A stretch of 50,084 nt of DNA. Origin: an uncultured Bacteroidales bacterium. GTDB taxonomy: Bacteria; Bacteroidota; Bacteroidia; Bacteroidales; Bacteroidaceae. Shown here piece after piece: positions 44,981-50,084 of the stretch; position 1 is the first letter of the stretch, and each line of letters begins with the position of its first letter. Location of the stretch: positions 37,285-87,368 of the forward strand of contig CADCIP010000027.1 in NCBI GenBank assembly GCA_902801485.1, given 5' to 3'. The notes beneath the pieces are model-generated. The model was not told where the DNA came from. It saw only the letters and a list, made by a program, of their open reading frames with translations, and ran no database searches. The position numbers and the translations under genes are program-made.

Positions 44981-45092
44981 CTCCCTAACCTTTTGCCCAT
45001 CTTCGCGAATGGTGATTCGCTCACCTTTGTGGGGCCGGAACCACATTCAGTGGTTCCTCTAAAGACCCCAGTCGCCCAAATGGGAGGGGACT
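44981..45092. repeat. ~105-bp composite palindromic repeat, copy 2
   Basis: Reads as the reverse complement of 44290-44404 with about 80-85% identity by eye, and keeps both hairpins. It lies in the leader of the HU gene. Confidence 0.85.
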
Positions 45093-45243
45093 GCAAACAG
45101 GGGTATGGCAGTCTTGGTTAAACATTTTGAATTTTCAATTTTTTCCCCTCCGGAGCCTGCACGTGTTGTTCCCGGGAATGTGCAAACGTGGGCTCGGGGA
45201 GGGTGCAAATGCACGCGCTCGTGCCTGCTTTCTTAAGACACTA

Positions 45244-45251
45244 CAAAGGTA
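45244..45251 (-). promoter_or_regulatory. -7 box upstream of the HU gene
   Basis: TACCTTTG on the minus strand. It would give a leader of ~270 nt that contains the palindromic repeat. No clear -33 box. Confidence 0.45.
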
Positions 45252-45356
45252 CGACATTCGCCGCCACCGTTCTGACGATAGCTGGCGATGCCGTACGATT
45301 CCTGTACTTTATTTGCGATAAAACATCATCCATCTTACTTCTTACATCTTACATCT

Positions 45357-45575
45357 TCATGGTTTTCCCAACTGCTCTACGATAGCTTTTACCTGACGGG
45401 GCGTAAACGTCTTGCAGGTGGTTTCGTAGCCCATCTCCTGCAGTTGTTGACAAAGCTGGGTGCAGCGTCGAATCCAACTCATCAAGTGGCTCACGGCTGT
45501 GTGTGGGCTGCTGTCTGGAAAGTACATCAGCGCCAATTCCTTCTTGGTGTAAGGTCGTATTCTGAAATCATCCAT
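45357..45575 (-). CDS. DUF4248 family protein
   Basis: 72 residues: MDDFRIRPYTKKELALMYFP, then a helical region (AVSHLMSWIRRC) and TFTPRQVKAIVEQLGKP at the end. Small helix-turn-helix-like family restricted to Bacteroidales and found beside primase/DUF3987 and HU-like genes, as here. Function unknown; DNA binding is plausible. Confidence 0.82.
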   Translation of the reverse strand: MDDFRIRPYTKKELALMYFPDSSPHTAVSHLMSWIRRCTQLCQQLQEMGYETTCKTFTPRQVKAIVEQLGKP

Positions 45576-45598
45576 AATATAATTGTTAGATTATACAT

Positions 45599-46540
45599 TC
45601 AGCATTCTTCCACTCCCCCAAAGGGGGAGCCAGAGGGGGCCTTCAAATAGTACTCGCTGAAATCCTTGCAGGTGGGTGGCAATTGGTGATGCACCAGCGA
45701 GGGCAACACCTTTTGAAGTTGCAGGAAGAGTCGTTCGCCAGGCTCGTCACAATCTGGCCACATGTGGAACTGAATGGAGAATCGACCTCTTACCTCTTCC
45801 ATCTTACTTCTTACATCTCGCGTTATCAGCGTGGCCGACGGGATTGCGATGGCCTTATGGCCAGCTGATAAGAGACTCCAGCAATCGCTACAACCCTCAG
45901 CTATGTAGAGCTCATCGCCTGGCTTCAGCAGGTTCAGAACAGGCAGGTTATAGATGCCACATTGCGAGCCTTGGGGAAAGCGGAAGCGAGGAAGGGCACC
46001 TTTAATGAGGTTGCGGTTCTGAATGCCCACCAACTTGCCCTCACAATTATAATAAGGTATTTGCAACCAAGGTACGCCCAGCTTATCTTTCCATGAGGTC
46101 AAACGACACCAGCGAACTACCCGCTCATCCAAACGCCGCTCCTCGAAGAGAAACTTCTTGGCCTCAGGCAAAAGCCAAGGATGCTCGAAGAAACGGGCAT
46201 ATCGAGAAGCATCAAAAAGACCCCCTCTATCTCCCCCTCTAAGGGGAGAATTTGGTTTAGCCTCTCCATAGAGGGAGAGGTTTGGAGAGGGTCCTTCGTC
46301 GGCAAGCCAGCGGCAAGTTTCCACGAAGTCCTTTCCCAGCATTTTCTCTGCCAGTTTGATGGTATCTCCACTTTCCCCGCAGCTCCAGCATTTGAACTTA
46401 TTTTTCTTAAAGGACATGCTTGCATGATGGTCGTCATGAAACGGACACAAGCATTTATGGTGGCTCACGTATAGCCCAAGTCGCTCTGCGACCCCCTCAA
46501 TGGGAAGGTCGCGGAGCTTCTGAAGTTCAAATCTAGTCAT
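45599..46540 (-). CDS. CHC2 zinc-finger / TOPRIM primase with several repeat-derived inserts
   Basis: 313 residues. The zinc finger is CLCPFHDDHHASMSFKKNKF followed by KCWSCGESGD. The TOPRIM part has LYIAEGCSDCWSLL and WPDCDEPGERLF. It would make RNA primers for the cassette. Three stretches look like repeats read in frame: the linker YGEAKPNSPLRGGDRGG (46219-46294), VRSKMEEVRGRF (GTAAGAT heptamers, ~45783-45822), and the C-terminus KAPSGSPFGGVEEC. The linker and the last 14 residues lie outside the core folds, so activity may be kept. Confidence 0.85.
   Translation of the reverse strand: MTRFELQKLRDLPIEGVAERLGLYVSHHKCLCPFHDDHHASMSFKKNKFKCWSCGESGDTIKLAEKMLGKDFVETCRWLADEGPSPNLSLYGEAKPNSPLRGGDRGGLFDASRYARFFEHPWLLPEAKKFLFEERRLDERVVRWCRLTSWKDKLGVPWLQIPYYNCEGKLVGIQNRNLIKGALPRFRFPQGSQCGIYNLPVLNLLKPGDELYIAEGCSDCWSLLSAGHKAIAIPSATLITRDVRSKMEEVRGRFSIQFHMWPDCDEPGERLFLQLQKVLPSLVHHQLPPTCKDFSEYYLKAPSGSPFGGVEEC
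45603..45645. repeat. G/C-rich palindrome forming the primase C-terminus
   Basis: CCACTCCCCCAAAGGGGGAG then CCAGAGGGGGCC: palindromic core CTCCCCCAAAGGGGGAG. The primase stop lies just beyond. Confidence 0.8.
46219..46294. repeat. Composite G/C-rich repeat inside the primase gene
   Basis: GACCCCCTCTATCTCCCCCT, CTAAGGGGAGA and, after 20 bases, CTCCATAGAGGGAGAGG with TTTGGAGAGGGTC. It replaces the linker between zinc finger and TOPRIM. Confidence 0.8.
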
Positions 46541-46546
46541 AATTTA

Positions 46547-46650
46547 GACCCCCCATCCCCCTTTAGGGGGAGTGTCCTGGGGGAAGGATTTTGAATTTTG
46601 AATTTAAACATTTGGAATTTATTATTCCCCCTAAAGGGGGTTAGGGGGTC
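46547..46650. repeat. Two G/C-rich palindromic elements between primase and DUF3987 genes
   Basis: CCCCCCATCCCCCTTTAGGG then GGAGTGTCCTGGGGGAAGG, and CCCCCTAAAGGGGGTTAGGG then GGTCC. The second overlaps the last codons of the DUF3987 gene. Confidence 0.85.
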
Positions 46651-47942
46651 CTGTACTTTTCCGTTTTCGTATACAGTCCCGTCTGGCTGGAGTACTCGAT
46701 AAAGCCGCGGTTCTTCCACACGTTCAGCTGATGCTTGGTGCCCTCACGGCTCTTGCCAAGTTCCTGGCGCAAGGCTTCCAGCTGCTGTTCGTTGAACGAG
46801 CGGTCAAGGCTGTCGAGCATGTTCTTCGGGCCTGTCCTCTGCGCTTCATCCATCAGGGCATCGCCACCCTTGAACATATCCGAGAACACCCTTACCTTCG
46901 ACCAAAGGTCGTAGTAGCAAAACCACACCATGAAGTCGCCAATCGAGCGGCTATACGTCTGATTGTTCAGAACCCACAAAGTGGCGGCCTTCTTCCATGC
47001 GCTGAATATCGAGCGATGCGAAAGTTCAAACAACATGTCGTCATCAGCAAGGTCTGCCAGACGCGCCATCTCCTCAGCCAACTGGTCGGCAACCTTGTTC
47101 AGCGGCTTCACCACGAATCGCCCCTTGCAGTTATCCAGTCGCAGCAGGTACTGGTCCAGTTCCTGAAGGAAACCTTCGTCATACTGACCTTGACGCGGAA
47201 TCCTGCCCTTGCGCTCGCTACGCCCCTTGTAGGCAAAGGGAATACGTCCGAAGAATCCGTTCGTCATGTCCCGCTTATAGAACAAACGGGCAGCCTCTGG
47301 CGTCGAGCTGAATGTAAGGTTTACGCGGAGCAAGGGATTGCCGGTCACTCCTTCGGCAGTAGCACGCAAAGCGCCTGCACGCTGGCGGTCGTAGATGTTG
47401 CGCACCATCTGGCTCACCTGCTTGTGTCCGCCACACATCTTGTCGGCCATCTCCACCTCGGGCAGGTTCAGATACTGCGTGCGGCCTCCCTGCTGCTCAA
47501 GTGCCAAGGCGTTCTGCAGGAAAGCGGGCGCTGTGATATCGGCAGGCGGGAACCAGAAGCTAACTGCAGGACGCTCAGGTTTCTCCTTGTTTGCTCCACG
47601 CGTCTTCATCTGACGAATCCAGTCGGCCAACTTCCTATATTCCACCTCGTCGTGGTCTCGGAATGGTCTCATGATGGCCTCGATGAGATGTGTCAACTGC
47701 GCCTTACCGATACCGCTTGGGCCTACCAAATGCCCCATTTGGCCACAAAGTTCATAATATTGGTTATCGGAATACATCAGTTCCACGTCGGTCAGATGAG
47801 CAGCAAGTGCAGGCAAAGCCATCGGAACTAGCGGTTCGCGCATGTCTTTTGAGGCCTGAGAGAGTAGTAATTTCACAATTTCTGTGCCTTTTGAAGGCTT
47901 AGGCATCGCCGGAGCGGTGCTGTTGAAGATATTGTAAGTCAT
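46641..47942 (-). CDS. DUF3987-type P-loop ATPase
   Basis: 433 residues. GPSGIGKAQLTHLIEAIMR is a P-loop whose usual Ser/Thr after Lys is Ala. LNLPEVEMAD sits at the Walker B position, without the common Asp-Glu. RVNLTFSSTPEAARLFY and NGFFGRIPFAY are family motifs. It resembles the helicase-like ATPases paired with primases in mobile elements and VirE-like proteins. The last residues RTP are encoded by a palindromic repeat. It precedes the primase gene on the same strand. Confidence 0.82.
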   Translation of the reverse strand: MTYNIFNSTAPAMPKPSKGTEIVKLLLSQASKDMREPLVPMALPALAAHLTDVELMYSDNQYYELCGQMGHLVGPSGIGKAQLTHLIEAIMRPFRDHDEVEYRKLADWIRQMKTRGANKEKPERPAVSFWFPPADITAPAFLQNALALEQQGGRTQYLNLPEVEMADKMCGGHKQVSQMVRNIYDRQRAGALRATAEGVTGNPLLRVNLTFSSTPEAARLFYKRDMTNGFFGRIPFAYKGRSERKGRIPRQGQYDEGFLQELDQYLLRLDNCKGRFVVKPLNKVADQLAEEMARLADLADDDMLFELSHRSIFSAWKKAATLWVLNNQTYSRSIGDFMVWFCYYDLWSKVRVFSDMFKGGDALMDEAQRTGPKNMLDSLDRSFNEQQLEALRQELGKSREGTKHQLNVWKNRGFIEYSSQTGLYTKTEKYRTP

Positions 47943-47981
47943 TGCTTTTTAGAGAGTTAAATTAACTGATAATATAGCCGG

Positions 47982-48151
47982 CAGTCTCAGTCTCAGAGTC
48001 TCAGTTATTTTTCAAACCTACCCATCAACTCACTCTTATATATATATTTATTATATATCTATCTAATAATCAATAAGTTACAAGTGTTATAAGAGGTGGC
48101 TGCGAGTTAGATTGTGACTTTTTTTCTAACTGAGACTGAGATTTGAGACTG
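47982..48151. repeat. Inverted GTCTCAG arrays flanking an A/T-rich core
   Basis: Left arm 47982-48007 is CAGTCTCAGTCTCAGAGTCT then CAGTTA; right arm 48127-48151 is TAACTGAGACTGAGATTTGA then GACTG, its inverse complement with small changes. The core holds TATATATATATTTATTATAT. The architecture is the same as at 12371-12520. Confidence 0.85.
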
Positions 48152-48178
48152 TTCAGCGAATTCTTCACTCTTCATTCT

Positions 48179-48514
48179 TCACTCTTCACTTCCCTTTACA
48201 AGGCCAGTTACTACGATAAGTTCCTCGGCAGCCTCACGGCAGAAGTCCTGAAACGTGAAGTTCTTGCTGTAACGCGGACGGTTGAACGTAGGGTACAGCG
48301 TACCGTCATCGGCACGGCTCACGTTGATGTACTTCCCCATGTAAATGTGCGGGTTGCGCTTCTGCGTTGCCGGATGGCTCTCCAGGAAAGTGTAGTGGTC
48401 CTCCCCGTCGCGCATCAGCACGCCCCTGTAATTCTTACCAATCCTAGTCACTCTGTCTGTGCGCAGGAGTGTCTTAACATCCATGCACAAGTCTGTGTTG
48501 CATAATAAAAACAT
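48179..48514 (-). CDS. Unknown small cassette protein
   Basis: 111 residues from ATG 48514; a second ATG (MDVKTLLRTDRV) at 48484 is equally possible. Motifs such as RIGKNYRGVLMRDGEDHYTF and HIYMGKYINVSRADDGTLYP look like a compact beta-rich protein. I recognise no family. The C-terminus (LVKGSEE) comes from a CTTCACT heptamer array (48160-48192). It lies directly downstream of dispersed element copy B. Confidence 0.6.
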   Translation of the reverse strand: MFLLCNTDLCMDVKTLLRTDRVTRIGKNYRGVLMRDGEDHYTFLESHPATQKRNPHIYMGKYINVSRADDGTLYPTFNRPRYSKNFTFQDFCREAAEELIVVTGLVKGSEE

Positions 48515-48532
48515 AATTAAAAATTGAGCTAT

Positions 48533-48712
48533 CGGAAGTTAAAATGGAAGTTAAATTGGAAGTAAACTCGCTACGCTCGTGGGAGTTAAAATGGACAAGA
48601 CCATTACACGTGCAGAACTATCGTCCTGCCAACTTGTTGGCTTAACTTCCTGCGCGTAGCGCATAACTTCCTGTTTGACTTCATTTTATAACTCCAGAAA
48701 TTTAAATTAATA
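48533..48712 (-). repeat. Copy B of the ~180-bp dispersed element
   Basis: Minus-strand counterpart of 13258-13434, with the same order: AATTT..GGAGTTA start, hairpins GCGC-TAC-GCGC and GCCAAC-AA-GTTGGC, AGGACGATAGT, then ACTTCC repeats. It lies 19 bases upstream of the gene at 48514, as copy A lies upstream of the WYL gene. Confidence 0.8.
48604..48684 (-). CDS. Possible 26-residue peptide in repeat copy B
   Basis: MKSNRKLCATRRKLSQQVGR followed by TIVLHV. Same register as the frame in copy A. Coding status unproven. Confidence 0.2.
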   Translation of the reverse strand: MKSNRKLCATRRKLSQQVGRTIVLHV

Positions 48713-48815
48713 ATGTAATTAAAATGCCCTTCCAGCACTTGCACGATGATATAGAAAGGCGTTCTTCATCTCGTGCCCCGGAGCCGTGCTCAGTTTTTGA
48801 CTGCTGACAGACTTA

Positions 48816-48861
48816 TAAAAAGAAAAGCAGCAGAAACTCCGATGTTTGGAATTCCTGCTGC
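48816..48861 (-). terminator. Minus-strand terminator hairpin just after a promoter-like box
   Basis: On the minus strand GCAGCAG..TTTCTGCTGC with TTTTCTTTTT. It starts at the TACCTTTG box, so it would stop a transcript of about 45 nt or act as an attenuator. Confidence 0.65.
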
Positions 48862-48868
48862 AAAGGTA
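48861..48868 (-). promoter_or_regulatory. Minus-strand -7 box upstream of copy B
   Basis: TACCTTTG on the minus strand between two terminator hairpins. No -33 TTTG at the usual spacing. Confidence 0.4.
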
Positions 48869-48883
48869 CGGATAGGCAGAAAT

Positions 48884-48918
48884 AAAAACCCGCTACATGG
48901 CTGCTACATGTAGCGGGT
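48884..48918 (-). terminator. Terminator of the unknown gene at 48946
   Basis: Stem CCCGCTACAT/ATGTAGCGGG followed on the minus strand by TTTTTATTT, 28 bases after the stop codon. Confidence 0.85.
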
Positions 48919-48945
48919 ACAACCCACCCCCTAAATGTGTTGTTT

Positions 48946-49440
48946 TTATCGGAAAATACGCTTTATTTCATCCTGAAACGTCAACGCCTGTTGCATGTTG
49001 AGAGCCTTGTAATAGTCGCGATACATATTTCGCCGATTCCATAGTCCTTCAAAAGTCTTCCACTTCTCTGTTATATCCAGCCGAACAGCCATCTCGAAGG
49101 CCAGAATAGCTGATAGCGTTCGGGAGATTGTAGGCTGAAAGTTCTCGTCGACATACCCCGCCTCCTGCGCCTTCCTCCATAGTACCATTGCCGCCTCGGT
49201 ACAGAGTTCGTTAGGTAGGCTATTGGCTTTTTCAGAGTTATCTTCTCCCCTCGCCCTTTGGAGATGGGTTGGGGGACGGGCTTCTATTCTTTGCGTTTCA
49301 ATCTTATCCACGTGCTGTGCGCCTGGCGATACATATACTATTTGTAGGTGGCTGAAATGTTGGTCATAGCCTGCTTGATGCAGCCGTTCAAGCAGGCGAT
49401 TCAATTCATCGAGGCTATCCTCGTCGTTATTGTAATTCAT
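48946..49440 (-). CDS. Unknown cassette protein with a repeat-derived insert
   Basis: 164 residues. N-terminus: DELNRLLERLHQAGYDQHFS and VYVSPGAQHVDKIE. C-terminus: PTISRTLSAILAFEMAVRLD and WNRRNMYRDYYKALNMQQAL. Similar small proteins occur in Bacteroidales mobile elements, but function is unknown. Between the halves, EARPPTHLQRARGEDN is encoded by CTCCCCTCGCCCTTTGGAGA then TGGGTTGGGGGACGGGC, a palindromic repeat in frame (49240-49295). It has a full promoter and a very structured ~275-nt leader. Confidence 0.65.
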   Translation of the reverse strand: MNYNNDEDSLDELNRLLERLHQAGYDQHFSHLQIVYVSPGAQHVDKIETQRIEARPPTHLQRARGEDNSEKANSLPNELCTEAAMVLWRKAQEAGYVDENFQPTISRTLSAILAFEMAVRLDITEKWKTFEGLWNRRNMYRDYYKALNMQQALTFQDEIKRIFR

Positions 49441-49490
49441 ATTCTTAATTCTCTTTCAACCTTATTAGACAAAACTTGTTGATAATGTAC

Positions 49491-49716
49491 ATATTGTGAT
49501 TTTTGGAAAAAAGGGTGGACATTATTGGTACATTAACGACAAAACTTCCAGGCCAACGCCAATCAGCCTTACTCCAAGTTGTCTATACCGCCAATGCCCA
49601 CACCATATGGTGTGAGCAGGCAGGCAATCTTTCTTGGAGTAAACTGAGAAACTAAATTTTGGCGTTGTTCGGAAGTTTACAAGAAAGCTGTCATAGCTCC
49701 ATAATCACAATATACT
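49491..49716 (-). ncRNA. Candidate structured RNA (nested inverted repeats)
   Basis: Four nested pairs: ATATTGTGATT 49491-49501 with 49703-49713; AAACTTCC 49542-49549 with 49671-49678; CAACGCCAA 49554-49562 with 49659-49667; TTACTCCAAG 49569-49578 with 49633-49642. The apex is the 16-bp palindrome CACACCATATGGTGTG (49599-49614), extended by TGC/GCA and GCC/GGC pairs. A full minus-strand promoter ends six bases upstream, so the structure starts with the transcript. It may be a 5' leader switch, a 6S-like rod, or a DNA-level element. Confidence 0.5.
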
Positions 49717-49721
49717 GGGTG

Positions 49722-49753
49722 CAAAGGTACTATTATTCCTTAAGACACTCAAA
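49722..49753 (-). promoter_or_regulatory. Minus-strand promoter of the structured leader
   Basis: TTTG (49753-49750), 20 bases, TACCTTTG (49729-49722), identical in spacing to the promoters at 32999 and 37924. Confidence 0.75.
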
Positions 49754-49834
49754 TAATTATGGATATTTCTTTTACGGACTCATGACATTTTTCTTCGTTT
49801 GAGGGTTCAACATTATATTGATTTTATTGTTAAC

Positions 49835-50084
49835 TTACATTCTCTTATATAGTGCAAATGGCAGATTCTTGTTGATGATTGCGAGAATATGCCAACGCTT
49901 TGTGACGTATACTTTGGATTTCTTCTTGCGAATAGCGGAAATAATCTGATGGGCAACCTTCTCGACTGGCATCACCCAAAACAGGCCATCACCTTTAGCC
50001 ATTACTGTATCAACGAGACCTGGACGAATGTCAGTAACTGTTATGCTACCACCGCTCTTATAAGCTTTCTTACGCAAAGCTTCC
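49835..50084 (-). CDS. Short-chain dehydrogenase/reductase, C-terminal part; gene continues beyond the window
   Basis: The frame is open to the right edge (EALRKKAYKSGG). VTDIRPGLVDTVMAKG is the segment after the catalytic Tyr-Lys in SDR enzymes, which positions cofactor; VEKVAHQIISAIRKKKSKVY is the usual C-terminal helix of membrane-associated SDRs. The nucleotide-binding and catalytic parts lie outside the window. Confidence 0.8.
   Translation of the reverse strand, partial: EALRKKAYKSGGSITVTDIRPGLVDTVMAKGDGLFWVMPVEKVAHQIISAIRKKKSKVYVTKRWHILAIINKNLPFALYKRM

Noticed and set aside
44968-45046. N-terminal extension of the HU-like gene
   Set aside because: It is translated palindromic repeat; the HU fold starts at MIQIKAKQQ.

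Overview
The window looks like the chromosome of a gut or rumen Bacteroidales bacterium, most likely a Prevotella relative. The reasons are a MurF-alanine racemase fusion, a type III glutamine synthetase, families such as GH97, CotH/lamin-tail and DUF4248/smalltalk, and promoters of the Bacteroidetes form TTTG-N20-TAnnTTTG in front of several genes. This placement is inferred from family content; no rRNA gene is present to confirm it. I recognise no tRNA or rRNA gene.

Layout. 1-7.7 kb: the end of murF-alr, then two exported proteins on the minus strand (FAS1 lipoprotein and CotH/lamin-tail). 7.8-12.2 kb: secreted GH97 and GH78-type glycosidases. 12.2-13.5 kb: a repeat-rich gap. 13.5-23.6 kb: a WYL regulator, a type I-B CRISPR effector operon (cas6-cas8b-cas7-cas5-cas3), a rhuM gene, fused remnants of cas4 and cas2, an array of nine identical repeats, and next to it what looks like a relic unit of another CRISPR type. 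24-25.4 kb: a REP-associated tyrosine transposase (RAYT) gene with five internal 39-nt repeats. 25.4-28.6 kb: two more secreted glycosidases. 28.6-42 kb: housekeeping genes (glnN, aguB, aguA, nif3-like, zinc ribbon, amn, holA, pyrK, pyrD, trmD) and a zeta-toxin-like kinase. 42-43.4 kb: two membrane proteins. 43.5-49.7 kb: a minus-strand accessory cassette (two unknown proteins, DUF3987 ATPase, CHC2/TOPRIM primase, DUF4248, HU-like protein, 31-aa smalltalk peptide, broken P5-like gene). The window ends inside a short-chain dehydrogenase gene.

How the genes work together. The secreted glycosidases suggest plant polysaccharide use. aguA and aguB together convert agmatine to putrescine. pyrK and pyrD form one dihydroorotate dehydrogenase. 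The CRISPR locus keeps all interference genes, but most of cas4, all of cas1 and the first codons of cas2 are gone, so it can probably still interfere but not acquire spacers by itself. The minus-strand cassette resembles a small replication module (primase, ATPase, DNA-bending protein) with a lysis-like gene, but no integrase is visible.

The most unusual feature is genome-wide repeat invasion. Two classes fill most gaps: G/C-rich palindromes of the CCCTCTCC..GGAGAGGG type, and short tandem repeats whose unit is almost always seven bases (GTATACA, AGTAAAC, CGAAAGA, AAATGGT, GTCTCAG). Both also appear inside reading frames, adding in-frame peptide segments or C-termini to at least six proteins and breaking one gene. 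A strong promoter in front of a 223-nt nested inverted repeat at the right end suggests a structured RNA.
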